Positions 29,689 to 38,167 of a stretch of 57,311 nt of DNA are shown piece by piece; position 1 is the stretch's first letter; every line of letters starts with the position of its first letter. Source of the stretch: Bradyrhizobium sp. LHD-71 (GTDB lineage: Bacteria; Pseudomonadota; Alphaproteobacteria; Rhizobiales; Xanthobacteraceae); contig NZ_JAVIFX010000040.1 of assembly GCF_031157255.1 (NCBI RefSeq), forward strand, positions 1 through 57,311, read 5' to 3'. A program made the position numbers and the translations under genes. The notes beneath the pieces were generated by a model, which saw only the letters and a list, made by a program, of their open reading frames with translations, was not told the origin of the DNA and made no database searches.

Positions 29689-29758
29689 GCGGTGTCCCTG
29701 ACGTTCCGATCAGCCTTACCGCAATCTCAGCCATCGGAACGTCAGAACGGGACATTAG
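29689..29758 (-). repeat. Palindromic element copy 2 (bulged hairpin family)
   Basis: Read on the minus strand: outer arm CTAATGTCCC, four unpaired bases GTTC, inner arm TGACGTTCCGAT, a 22-nt loop containing GAGATTGCGGT, then the matching arms ATCGGAACGTCA and GGGACACCGC. On the plus strand the inner arms are 29699-29710 and 29733-29744 and the bulge is GAAC at 29745-29748. The outer arm supplies the TAA stop of the solute-binding-protein gene. It fills the last third of the rpiB-ABC gap. Confidence 0.82.
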
Positions 29759-30540
29759 CCGCGCATGTTCTCGGGCAGCTCGGTGCCGTGGAACTTCTTG
29801 TAGATTACGTTGAGCTTCCCGTTCTTGAGGTTCTGCTCGACCCAGGCATTGAGCTTCTCGAGCAGCTTCGGCTCACCTTTCTTCAGGCCGATGGCGAGGT
29901 CGAAATTGGTGATCGAGACCTTTGGCTCGAACGGACGCGAGGGCGCCTTGACGCCGATCTGGGAAACGATCGTCGCCGAGGTCGCCACGCAGTCAGCCTG
30001 GCCGGAGACTGCGGCCGTCACCATCGTTGCATCGTCCTCGTAGCGGGCGAGCTTGAGGTCGCGGTCCTTCATGTTGGTCAGCGTCGTGTCCTGGGTGGTG
30101 CCGCGCGAGACCGCGATGGTCTTGCCCTTCAGATCGTCCCAGCTCTTCGCCTCGACCGATTTCAGGCAGCCGACGACGGACTGCAGAGCGGCATAGGGCT
30201 TGGAGAAGTCGATGACCTTTGCGCGCTCGGGGGTGACGGACAGCGTCGAAATGATGATATCGGCCTTGTTCGTTTGCACATTGGGAATTCGTGTCGCGCC
30301 CGTGGTCTGAACGAATTCGAGCTGCAAGCCCCAGTCCTTGGCGAGCAGTTCGGCAGTCTCGACATCCGAGCCCGTCGGCTTCATGGCGCTGTCGATCATT
30401 CCCGAGGGCGGAATTGCGAGGTCTGTGGCAACGCGGATCTTGCCGGTCTTGGTGATGTCGTCGAGCAGGTCCGCTTGGGCGGCGTGGACGGTGCAAGCCA
30501 GCGCAACTGACACTGTGGCGATTGTGAGAGTTCGTTTCAT
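29755..30540 (-). CDS. ABC transporter solute-binding protein, polar amino acid type
   Basis: Periplasmic receptor of 261 residues with signal peptide MKRTLTIATVSVALACTVHAAQA. It belongs to SBP family 3 (glutamine/lysine/cystine type): GKIRVATDLAIPPSGM, LEFVQTTGATRIPNVQTNKADIIISTLSVTPERAKVIDFSKPY, GKTIAVSRGTTQDT and GEPKLLEKLNAWVEQNLKNG. The TxER-like segment TPERAKVIDFSKPY is the classical motif. It is the last gene of the GntR-dehydrogenase-permease-ATPase operon. Ligand unknown. Confidence 0.93.
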   Translation of the reverse strand: MKRTLTIATVSVALACTVHAAQADLLDDITKTGKIRVATDLAIPPSGMIDSAMKPTGSDVETAELLAKDWGLQLEFVQTTGATRIPNVQTNKADIIISTLSVTPERAKVIDFSKPYAALQSVVGCLKSVEAKSWDDLKGKTIAVSRGTTQDTTLTNMKDRDLKLARYEDDATMVTAAVSGQADCVATSATIVSQIGVKAPSRPFEPKVSITNFDLAIGLKKGEPKLLEKLNAWVEQNLKNGKLNVIYKKFHGTELPENMRG

Positions 30541-30564
30541 CCTTGGTCTCCTTTCCCTTGCTTG

Positions 30565-31302
30565 TCAGAGCCCGGTTCCGACGAACTGGGCGAGTTCCGG
30601 CGTGGCCGGTGTCGTGAGGATCGAGGCAGTTCCGGCTTCGTGGACCTTGCCCTCGTGCATGAACACCACGTGGCGGGCGATGCCCCGTGCGAACCCCATC
30701 TCATGCGTAACGATGACCATGGTCATGCCGTCAGCGGCGAGCGCTTCGATGACCTTCAGCACTTCGCCGGTCAGTTGCGGATCGAGCGCGGACGTCACCT
30801 CGTCGAACAGCATCACTTTGGGCTGCATGGCGAGTGAGCGGGCGATCGCCGCACGCTGTTGCTGACCGCCGGAAAGCTGCTCGGGATAGGCATCGAGCTT
30901 CTCGGAGAGACCAACCTTCGCGAGCATGGTGGCGGCGAGCTCGCGGGCCGCCGCCTTGTGCATGCCCTTCACCGAGACCGGTGCGAGCATGATGTTCTGC
31001 GCGATGGTCAGGTGTGGAAACAGGTTGTAGCTCTGGAAGACGATTCCGACGTCCTGCCGCAGCGCGCGCAGGTCGATATCGGGCGCGTCGACGCGGCGGC
31101 CGCAGACGTGGATCTCGCCGGAATCGATCTTCTCGAATCGGTCGATACAGCGCAGCGCCGTGCTCTTGCCGGAGCCCGAGCGGCCGATCAGCACCAGAAC
31201 GTCGCCGCGGCCCACTGAGAAACTGACGCCGTCCAGCACTTTGAGCGCGCCGAAGCTTTTGTAGACACGATCGAGAACGACGAGTGGGCTTTCCTGCATC
31301 AT
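30565..31302 (-). CDS. ABC transporter ATP-binding protein, polar amino acid type
   Basis: A 245-residue GlnQ/HisP-like ATPase. Walker A is GRSGSGKST, Q-loop FQSYNLFPHLTIAQN, signature LSGGQQQRAAIARSLA, Walker B VMLFDEVTSALDP and switch His in VIVTHEMGFA. It powers the two permeases encoded upstream. Gaps are 14 bp to the permease and 24 bp to the receptor gene. Confidence 0.95.
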   Translation of the reverse strand: MMQESPLVVLDRVYKSFGALKVLDGVSFSVGRGDVLVLIGRSGSGKSTALRCIDRFEKIDSGEIHVCGRRVDAPDIDLRALRQDVGIVFQSYNLFPHLTIAQNIMLAPVSVKGMHKAAARELAATMLAKVGLSEKLDAYPEQLSGGQQQRAAIARSLAMQPKVMLFDEVTSALDPQLTGEVLKVIEALAADGMTMVIVTHEMGFARGIARHVVFMHEGKVHEAGTASILTTPATPELAQFVGTGL

Positions 31303-31316
31303 GTTCTTCTGCCTTG

Positions 31317-31985
31317 TCAGGTCGGCATCAGCTTCGCACGACCCACGCCCATCCGACGCTCGAGGCGGCGGCTGAGGAGCGAGATCGGGAAGCAGAGGGC
31401 GAAATAGATCACAGCGACGATCGCGTAGATCAGGAAGGGTTCGAACAGCGAGTTGTTGATGATCTGCCCGGACCGGGCGAGTTCGACGAAGCCGACGACC
31501 GAGGCCAGCGAGGTATTTTTGATGATCTGGACCATGAAGCCGACGGTCGGCGGCGTGGCGATGCGGACGGCCTGCGGCAGAATGACCTTGAGCATTCGCT
31601 GCGTGCGGCTCAGGCCGAGCCCCTCAGCGGCCTCCCATTGCGGTCGCGGCACAGACTGAATGCAGCCGCGCCAGATCTCGCCGAAATAGGCGCCGACATA
31701 AATAGTCAGCGATGCGCCCGCAGCAGCGAGCGGCGTCATCGGAAAGCCGAGCGCAGCCAGGCCGAAGAAGCCGAGGAACATGATCACCAGCAGCGGCGTG
31801 CCTTGGACGAGTTGCACGTAGGCGCCGCTGGTCAGCCGCACCAGCTTGTTTGGAGAAACGCGCGCGAGCGCGATCAGGAAGCCGACGAGCCCGCCACCGA
31901 TGAGTGCGATGGCCGAGAGCCCGATCGTCCAGAGCGCGCCCTGGCCGAGGAAAAGAAGATGGTTTGCGTTGAGTGACCCGCCCAT
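31317..31985 (-). CDS. ABC transporter permease, polar amino acid type (second)
   Basis: A 222-residue inner-membrane permease with about five membrane segments. The HisM/GlnP-type coupling motif is visible: GRPQWEAAEGLGLSRTQRMLKVILPQAVRIATPP, with the EAA loop contacting the ATPase. N-terminus MGGSLNANHLLFLGQGALWTIGLSAIALIGGG. It pairs with the other permease as a heterodimer. 9 bp from the upstream permease gene. Confidence 0.93.
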   Translation of the reverse strand: MGGSLNANHLLFLGQGALWTIGLSAIALIGGGLVGFLIALARVSPNKLVRLTSGAYVQLVQGTPLLVIMFLGFFGLAALGFPMTPLAAAGASLTIYVGAYFGEIWRGCIQSVPRPQWEAAEGLGLSRTQRMLKVILPQAVRIATPPTVGFMVQIIKNTSLASVVGFVELARSGQIINNSLFEPFLIYAIVAVIYFALCFPISLLSRRLERRMGVGRAKLMPT

Positions 31986-31994
31986 GACCGACCT

Positions 31995-32678
31995 CTAAAG
32001 CGAGGTGCCCAGACGCCGGCGGCGCGGGAAGAGGATGAGCCCGAGCGCCCAGAAGGCAGCGCGCAGGACGAGCGACAGCACGACGTAACACAGCGCTACG
32101 AGGATATAGGTCTCGAAGGCGCGATAGGTGTCGGACTGCACGTAGTTGGCAACCGCCGTCAGCTCCTCGGCGGAGATTTGCGACGTGACTGACGAAGCCA
32201 GCATCAGCAGCACGAACTGGCTGGTCAGCGAGGGATAGACTTTTTCGATCGCCGGCAACAGGATGACATGCCAGTAGACCTGGACGCGTGAGAGGGCGAG
32301 CCCCTCCGCGGCCTCGATCTGGCCGGTCGGAATCGATTCGAAACCGGCACGCATGATCTCGGCTGTATAGGCGCCGACATTGATGGCGAGCGCGACGGCT
32401 GCCACCGAGAACGCCGAAAACTTGAAGCCGATGCTCGCAAGGCCGAAATAGACCAGAAAGATTTGCACGAGCAGCGGCGTGTTGCGGATCGCCTCGACAT
32501 ATCCGGCGCAGAGCGCGGCGATGAAACGGTTGCTGCTGCCGCGGCCGACCGCACAGAGCGTACCAACAGCACCGCCGATCAGAATCGCCATGAAGGCGAG
32601 CTCCAGCGTCATCACCGCGCCGTCGAGAAAGAGCGGCCAGCGCTCCAAAACGACGGAGAAGTCGAGGTTCAGGCCCAT
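31995..32678 (-). CDS. ABC transporter permease, polar amino acid type (first)
   Basis: A 227-residue inner-membrane permease. It has FLDGAVMTLELAFMAILIGGAVGTL, EAIRNTPLLVQIFLVYFGL and the coupling loop IPTGQIEAAEGLALSRVQVYWHVILLPAIEKVYP. Transcribed 8 bp after the dehydrogenase gene, which argues for one transcript joining uptake and catabolism. Confidence 0.93.
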   Translation of the reverse strand: MGLNLDFSVVLERWPLFLDGAVMTLELAFMAILIGGAVGTLCAVGRGSSNRFIAALCAGYVEAIRNTPLLVQIFLVYFGLASIGFKFSAFSVAAVALAINVGAYTAEIMRAGFESIPTGQIEAAEGLALSRVQVYWHVILLPAIEKVYPSLTSQFVLLMLASSVTSQISAEELTAVANYVQSDTYRAFETYILVALCYVVLSLVLRAAFWALGLILFPRRRRLGTSL

Positions 32679-32686
32679 CGCCGCGG

Positions 32687-33580
32687 TCAGGCCCGGTTGG
32701 TCATGCGGTCGTAGACGCGGAACAGCGCCTGGTTGCCGTTGCTGCCTTCACAATGAGCGCGCGCCTCGACGTACTGACTCGTGACCAGCGCGGTGGCCGG
32801 CAGCGGCACCGAGAGCGCCTGCGCCTGCTCCTGCACGAGACGCAGATCCTTCAGCATCAGGTCGATGCGGAAACCTGCGCCGGCGTCACCGGCGATCATT
32901 GCGGGCCCGAGCTTGTCGAGCATCCAGGAGGCGGCGGAGCCACCGAGCAGGACCGTGCGCATCTGTTCGAGGTCGACGCCGCAGGCGCGACCGAGTGCGA
33001 TCGCTTCGCAAACCGCCTGGATGTTGATCCCGCAGATCAGCTGGTTGCAGAGCTTGACCGCCTGGCCGGCCCCGGACGCTCCGACATGCGTGATCGTCGT
33101 CCCGATGCCGCGAAAGAAGGGCTCGGCCCTGGCGAAAGCCTCGCTTTCACCGCCGGCCATGATCGTCAGCGCTGCATTCTTGGCGCCGATCGGTCCACCG
33201 GAAACCGGCGCGTCGATGAAGTCGGTGCCCGCAGCCTTGAGGTCGGCGTGCATCCGGCGCACGGCAGCCGGAGAGATCGTGCTCATGTCAACGATAAGGC
33301 GGCCGGCAGGAGGCGATGCCAGCAAGCCGCCTTCGCCGTAAATGACCTCTTCGACTTGAGGCGTGTCAGGCAACATGGTGATGGCGACGTCAGCGCCGGC
33401 TGCGGCCTCGGCCGGGCTCTTCGCAGGCTTTGCGCCTTCGGCGACGAGTGCGTCGACGGCGCTGCCGAGGATGTCAAAGGCTGTGACCTGATGGCCGGCT
33501 TTCATCAGGTTGCGCGCCATTTCGTGACCCATTGTGCCGAGCCCGATGAAGCCGACGCTGCCTTTGTCACTCCGTCCCAT
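32687..33580 (-). CDS. NAD(P)-dependent 3-hydroxyisobutyrate dehydrogenase-family protein
   Basis: Beta-hydroxyacid dehydrogenase, 297 residues. Rossmann motif VGFIGLGTMGHEMARNL, substrate loop DAPVSGGPIGAKN, catalytic Lys in GAGQAVKLCNQLI. Members include 3-hydroxyisobutyrate, tartronate-semialdehyde and related reductases; substrate cannot be fixed from sequence alone. The frame is open to 33691, but the ATG at 33580 matches the family start. It sits first after the regulator, so it probably oxidises or reduces an intermediate of the imported compound. Confidence 0.9.
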   Translation of the reverse strand: MGRSDKGSVGFIGLGTMGHEMARNLMKAGHQVTAFDILGSAVDALVAEGAKPAKSPAEAAAGADVAITMLPDTPQVEEVIYGEGGLLASPPAGRLIVDMSTISPAAVRRMHADLKAAGTDFIDAPVSGGPIGAKNAALTIMAGGESEAFARAEPFFRGIGTTITHVGASGAGQAVKLCNQLICGINIQAVCEAIALGRACGVDLEQMRTVLLGGSAASWMLDKLGPAMIAGDAGAGFRIDLMLKDLRLVQEQAQALSVPLPATALVTSQYVEARAHCEGSNGNQALFRVYDRMTNRA

Positions 33581-33608
33581 GTCCTGTCTCCGTCTTCGCT
33601 TACGTGCT

Positions 33609-34358
33609 TCACTCGCTTTGCGCGGTGCGTGCGTCCGCCCGGTCGCCTTCTCCAATGACGGCCCGGCGCCGGTATTCGTCGCCAATGGCAAAATGGCGCC
33701 GCAGCGTCACCTCGGCGCGGTCGGGATCGCGTTTGACGATAGCGTCGAAGACGCGCTTGTGATCGTCGACGAGATAACTCTTCATCGAATCGAAGCGCTG
33801 CACGAGCAGGCGCCGGTTACGGTGTGAAATCGCAAGCAGTGTCGCCATGGATTCGTGCAGCATGGCGAGTGTCGGCGAGCGCGCGGCAAGCACGATGGCG
33901 CGATGGAAGTCGAAATCGGCCGCACTGCCCGTATCGGCGTCGTCGATCGTCTCGCCAATCCGGATGAGCGCGCGCTGAAGCTTCTCAAAATCGGCGATCG
34001 TGGCACGCTCGCAGGCCAGTCTGACGGCCTGACACTCGATGGCGATACGCGCCTCCATGACATCGTCAATGAGGTCCGCCTGCTGGGCCAGCGCGAGGGT
34101 GAAAAAATCCTTCAGCGCCGAAGCGTCTGGTCGCTTCACGACAGTACCGATGCGGTCGCGGATTTCGACGATGCCGAGCATATGCAGCGCACGCAGCGCT
34201 TCGCGCACGATCGGCCGGCTGACGCCGAGCTGCCTGACGAGCTCGCGCTCGGCCATCAGGCGTTCGCCCGGTTTCAGCGTGCCGTCGAGCAGCCGCTCCC
34301 GCAGGTAGGCCAAGACCCGTTCGAATCCTGATGCGCTGTCTGCGCCTGAGCTTTCCAT
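33609..34358 (-). CDS. GntR-family regulator, FadR/FCD subfamily
   Basis: A 249-residue transcription factor. The winged helix (about 10-80) has ERLMAERELVRQLGVSRPIVREALRALHMLGIVEIRDRIGTVV. The all-helical FCD effector domain has AQQADLIDDVMEARIAIECQAVRLAC, then DFDFHRAIVLAA and a His/Asp set typical of metal-assisted carboxylate binding (HRAI, and the DDHKRVFDAIVKRD region). The effector is therefore probably an organic acid. It starts the operon and has a FadR-type operator just upstream. Confidence 0.93.
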   Translation of the reverse strand: MESSGADSASGFERVLAYLRERLLDGTLKPGERLMAERELVRQLGVSRPIVREALRALHMLGIVEIRDRIGTVVKRPDASALKDFFTLALAQQADLIDDVMEARIAIECQAVRLACERATIADFEKLQRALIRIGETIDDADTGSAADFDFHRAIVLAARSPTLAMLHESMATLLAISHRNRRLLVQRFDSMKSYLVDDHKRVFDAIVKRDPDRAEVTLRRHFAIGDEYRRRAVIGEGDRADARTAQSE

Positions 34359-34371
34359 CCCTGAAACCCAA

Positions 34372-34406
34372 GGTCATCTTGTTCTGGTAAGACCAGTACG
34401 ATGACC
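34372..34406 (-). promoter_or_regulatory. Operator of the GntR regulator (FadR-type palindrome)
   Basis: CTGGT-AAG-ACCAG (34384-34396) matches the FadR-type half-sites TGGT/ACCA with the right spacing. It is nested in a wider inverted repeat, GGTCATC (34372-34378) and GATGACC (34400-34406). The centre is about 32 bp upstream of the regulator start codon, so binding would cover the promoter of the whole operon. Confidence 0.7.
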
Positions 34407-34623
34407 AAGCGCCCGCGGTCAAGAGGTCCAGATTGTCGGCATCCTGAGGATGTGAGCTCGCGACCGCTGCTTGGCAGATCTGAAACTCTCGGCCGCGTCA
34501 CCACCTGTGCAAATGCCGGATGTGAAGATCAGCACGCTCAACGTGTGCGAGTGTCCGTTCGGCGCTCGATCGCAGCCGGGAGCCGAGAGGTGATACGACC
34601 GTCAGAGCCGCGACGCCGGCGCG

Positions 34624-35373
34624 CTAAGCCGCTGTCGGCGGGGTATCGACCGGCTCGAGCAGCTCGGGCCGGGGGCCTGACAGGCGCTTGTACATGTGCA
34701 CCATGAAGGCTGTGCCGAACAACGGCGTTGCCAGGTTGACGATGGGGATCGAGACAAACGCGGCAATGAAGCAGCCGGCCGCAAACACGGTTCCCGCGTG
34801 CTGTTTGCGGAACGCCTTTGCCTCTCCGATCGGACGGAAGCGCATGGCCGCGAGCAGAAAATACTCGCGGCCGAGCAGATAGGCGGCGACCAGAAAGAAC
34901 ACGATTACGCCCAGGCCCGCGAAGAAGAAGAACGGCAGCGCCAAGAGATACAGCAGGACCGCGAGCAGCGCGGTCTTCAGGCTCTCGACGAGCGCGCGCG
35001 AAAGGGGCAGCGCAACGCCCGGACGTTCAGCCGGATAGTGCACGCGTTCGACCTCCTCGGCGACATCGTCGACGAAGATGCTGGCGATCAGCGCTGTGAC
35101 CGCGGGCATCAGGAATACGGCGCCGATGACGATGCCGAGGGCGGCTGCGATCGAAAGGATCCAGGCGAGAATGTTCAGCGGTGTATCGAAGCCTGGGCCG
35201 AGCAAGGTCTCCGCCCACAGTTCGCCGGATGTGGCGAACCAGCTCAACAGACGCTGCAAAGCGATCGCCACGACGGCAATCACTGCGAGCGCCAGCCCGA
35301 CCGATCGCCATAGGATTCGGCGCATTGGCGGCGACAGGATTTGCGACAGCGCCTTTGCGGCTGCGTCGAGCAT
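34624..35373 (-). CDS. CysZ-like EI24 domain membrane protein
   Basis: A 249-residue protein with about six hydrophobic segments, starting ALSQILSPPMRRILWRSVGLALAVIA. The EI24/CysZ pattern is visible in LPFFFFAGLGVIVFFLVAAYLLGREYFLLAAMRF and in AFVSIPIVNLATPLFGTAFMVHMYKRL. CysZ transports sulfate in enteric bacteria, but many members of this family lack that context, and no sulfate genes lie here. The upstream gap of 280 bp shows nothing clear beyond a short GCCGGCATCGCCGGC hairpin near 35530. Confidence 0.85.
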   Translation of the reverse strand: MLDAAAKALSQILSPPMRRILWRSVGLALAVIAVVAIALQRLLSWFATSGELWAETLLGPGFDTPLNILAWILSIAAALGIVIGAVFLMPAVTALIASIFVDDVAEEVERVHYPAERPGVALPLSRALVESLKTALLAVLLYLLALPFFFFAGLGVIVFFLVAAYLLGREYFLLAAMRFRPIGEAKAFRKQHAGTVFAAGCFIAAFVSIPIVNLATPLFGTAFMVHMYKRLSGPRPELLEPVDTPPTAA

Positions 35374-35653
35374 GGCGGGGCCTCCGGCAAAACCTGCGCA
35401 GAAGTAGCCACGCTGTGGGGCGGCCGCAAGGGAAAGATCAGCGAAGCACGAGCACGCAGCTGGCTCACCTGCGCCGCAGGCCGACGGGCGAACCCGGACG
35501 TGCGGCTATAGAGGAGATGGCGTCGGGCCGGCATCGCCGGCCTTCTCGCTCCTCGATGAGCTCCGTTTCAGAAGTTCGGATCACCTTGCAGCACGCACCA
35601 GCTGCGATCGTCGGACGAAATTCGTGCGCCGCGACGTTGGCGGGAATTCCAAT

Positions 35654-36541
35654 TCAACGCTTCAGGGAGCCGACGGCTGTCACTTCTTCAAAAGCAGACG
35701 TTTGCGCCGCTTCGTCAAGCGCCTGAGGAGCCAGCGACGGCGCTTTGCGTGGACGTGGAAACGGGTCGAAAGCACCCGCCACCTCCTCAAGCGGCTTCGG
35801 TTTGTCTGCCCAGTGCAGGGCGGTGTAATCGAATCCTTCCTCGATGGTCGGCTTGACAACCGCGAAGTAGGGCGAGATGTCGAAGTCGCGCGGCATGTAG
35901 AGCGACGAATCGCGAATGTGCAGGATGGCGCGGCGCGCCTTGCGGCTGCCGGCCTGGGTGACCTTCGGCAGAATGGGATAGCGCACCGCTTCGAAAGCCT
36001 GCGCAATCAGCGCCGAGCAGATGATCCGGGTCGGGTCGCCGGACCCCATGGCGATCATCCGCCGCCGCCACTTCTGCGGGATCGGCAGCGGAATGAGATA
36101 TCGCATCAGGTCAACGATGTTCTTGGTGTCGTAACCGAAGCCGACGCGGTTGATGGCATAGCGACACACCGTCTCCCGATCTTCGTACGACAATCCGACC
36201 GGACGGCAGAGGCGCGTGTGATAGGCGAAGTATTTCGACAGCGGTGCGGTGACGACCCCTTCGCCGATATTGGCCTCGATCATTACATGCTGCTCGCCGT
36301 TCGGCTCGGAGGCGCCGTCGATCGGCCCAACGAACAGCGCAGCGTGCGACCACGTCGATTGGGTCAGATACTTGATGACGCCCGAGATGCGATTGTTGCC
36401 TTCAACCAGGAGCACGTCGCCCGGCTGGATGACATTCCGCAGATGCTCCGGGTCGCTCGGCGTAAACGGTTCGAACCCGATCGCTTCGTGCTGAAGGTAG
36501 CGGGCGATCCACTTTCCGATCGTGTCGAGCATGATGCCCAT
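35654..36541 (-). CDS. YiiX-like permuted papain-fold amidase/hydrolase
   Basis: A 295-residue protein resembling YiiX/YebB (permuted NlpC/P60-like). The motifs are IQPGDVLLVEGNNRISGVIKYLTQSTWSHAALFVGP, with the active His in SHAALF, and IICSALIAQAFEAV with the probable catalytic Cys. The order His then Cys is the permuted one. No signal peptide is visible, unlike many relatives. Substrate may be a peptide or an acyl-amide. Divergent from the amine oxidase gene. A second ATG lies at 36532. Confidence 0.8.
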   Translation of the reverse strand: MGIMLDTIGKWIARYLQHEAIGFEPFTPSDPEHLRNVIQPGDVLLVEGNNRISGVIKYLTQSTWSHAALFVGPIDGASEPNGEQHVMIEANIGEGVVTAPLSKYFAYHTRLCRPVGLSYEDRETVCRYAINRVGFGYDTKNIVDLMRYLIPLPIPQKWRRRMIAMGSGDPTRIICSALIAQAFEAVRYPILPKVTQAGSRKARRAILHIRDSSLYMPRDFDISPYFAVVKPTIEEGFDYTALHWADKPKPLEEVAGAFDPFPRPRKAPSLAPQALDEAAQTSAFEEVTAVGSLKR

Positions 36542-36740
36542 GATCGTTTCCCAAAAGCGGTTCGTTCTGCCCGCTCTGCCCCGAAATGTTCGTCAAAAGA
36601 TTTTCAATTTAGTTCATGCTATGGCTGATCGAAATAATCAAACGTTTACCATGAGGCGTTGCCGCAGCGTCCGCGATCGGGCAAGTTCGCGCGATGTTCC
36701 CGTTCTCTGACAGGTCGCGCTGACTTCCGGAAGCTATGAC

Positions 36741-38135
36741 ATGACATTTTCGCGCCGCGATTTCTTGGCCGCGTCGGTCGCCGCCATGGCACTTCCAAAA
36801 CTGGCGCTTCCGGGCTCCGCCCGCGCCGCGACCGTTCCGCTGCCGCGGGATATCGAGATCGTCGTCGTCGGTGCGGGCGCAGCAGGCATCGCGGCAGCGC
36901 GGCGGGTGATGGCGGCAAACCGCAAGGTTGTGGTTGTCGAGGCGTCCAACCGGATCGGCGGCCGGTGCTGGACCGACACCGAAACATTCGGTGTGCCGTT
37001 CGACCGCGGCGCCCGCTGGATCTATTCGCAGAGCACCAGTCCGCTCGCGCGACAGGCTCGTTCGGTCGGAATGGATGTCTATGCGGCCCCGCAAGCTCAG
37101 AAGATCAGGATCGGGCGGCGCAATGCCCGCGCCGGCGAGACGGAGGATTTCCTCGCCACCCTCGTTCGCACCAACCGGGCGATCGCCGACGCCAACCGCA
37201 AGGCGGATATTTCGGCGCTGGAAGCAATGCCGCGAGATCTCGGCGAATGGGCGAAGATGCTCGAGTTCACACTTGGGCCGGCAACGGCGTCGAAGGACCT
37301 GAAAGAGGTTTCGGCGTTGGATCTGGCCCGCCTCGAACCGCGCGACGCTGGCGCGTTCTGCCGTCAGGGTCTCGGCGCCTTGGTGGCGAAGCTTGCCGAG
37401 CCTGTGCCGATCGCGATCGGGCAACCCGTCACGCGCATCATTTGGGGCGGACGGGATCTCGCAGTCGAGACGGCCTCGGGGCGCGTCACGACCCGCGCCG
37501 TCATCGTCACGGCATCGACGAACGTCCTTCTGTCGGGAAAGCTGAAGTTCGCGCCTGACCTGCCAAGCCGGCATCTCGACGCCGCCGCAAAGCTTGCCCT
37601 CGGCAGCTACGACCATATCGCGCTGGAGCTTCCAGACAATCCGCTCGGCCTGCAGCGTGACGACTGCTTCGTCGAAAAGAGCGACAGCAACAAGACCGGG
37701 TTGCTGCTCGCAAACATCGCCGGCACGTCGCTCTGCACCGTCGACGTCGGCGGCAGTTTCGGCCGCGACCTCAGCGCCCAGGGCGAGGCGGCGATGGTGG
37801 CGTTTGCACTCGAATGGCTGGAGAAGCTCTACGGCAGCGAGGTCAAGGCGGCGGTCAAGCGCTCGGCCGTGACGCGCTGGAATGCGTCGCCGTTTGTCCT
37901 TGGTGCGATTTCGGCCGCGGCGCCCGGCGCGCAAGGCTCGCGCAGGATTCTGATGGAGCCGCTCGGCAGCTTGATGTTTGCGGGCGAGGCGGCGCATGAA
38001 ACGCTATGGGGCACAGTGAGCGGCGCCTGGGAGTCCGGCGAACGCGCCGCCGAAGCGGCCCTGCGCCGCATCGGCGCGCTGAAACCTGATCCTGCCGAGC
38101 AGCCGCGCCGCAAATCGAGACGTAGAGCGCGTTAG
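36741..38135 (+). CDS. Tat-exported flavin monoamine oxidase family protein
   Basis: A 464-residue FAD-dependent oxidoreductase. The N-terminus SRRDFLAASVAAMALPKLALPGSARA is a Tat signal, so the folded enzyme is exported to the periplasm. FAD sites: IVVVGAGAAGIAAAR, VVVEASNRIGGRCWTD and the C-terminal GSLMFAGEAAHETLWGTVSGAWESGERAA. Substrate would be a primary or secondary amine, unproven. A short palindrome CTTCCGGAAG (36724-36733) lies just upstream of the ATG. Followed 33 bp later by the Dph6-like gene. Confidence 0.9.
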   Translation: MTFSRRDFLAASVAAMALPKLALPGSARAATVPLPRDIEIVVVGAGAAGIAAARRVMAANRKVVVVEASNRIGGRCWTDTETFGVPFDRGARWIYSQSTSPLARQARSVGMDVYAAPQAQKIRIGRRNARAGETEDFLATLVRTNRAIADANRKADISALEAMPRDLGEWAKMLEFTLGPATASKDLKEVSALDLARLEPRDAGAFCRQGLGALVAKLAEPVPIAIGQPVTRIIWGGRDLAVETASGRVTTRAVIVTASTNVLLSGKLKFAPDLPSRHLDAAAKLALGSYDHIALELPDNPLGLQRDDCFVEKSDSNKTGLLLANIAGTSLCTVDVGGSFGRDLSAQGEAAMVAFALEWLEKLYGSEVKAAVKRSAVTRWNASPFVLGAISAAAPGAQGSRRILMEPLGSLMFAGEAAHETLWGTVSGAWESGERAAEAALRRIGALKPDPAEQPRRKSRRRAR

Positions 38136-38167
38136 TCGTTCGAAGAACGGCGTCGCGTTGCTTGCCT

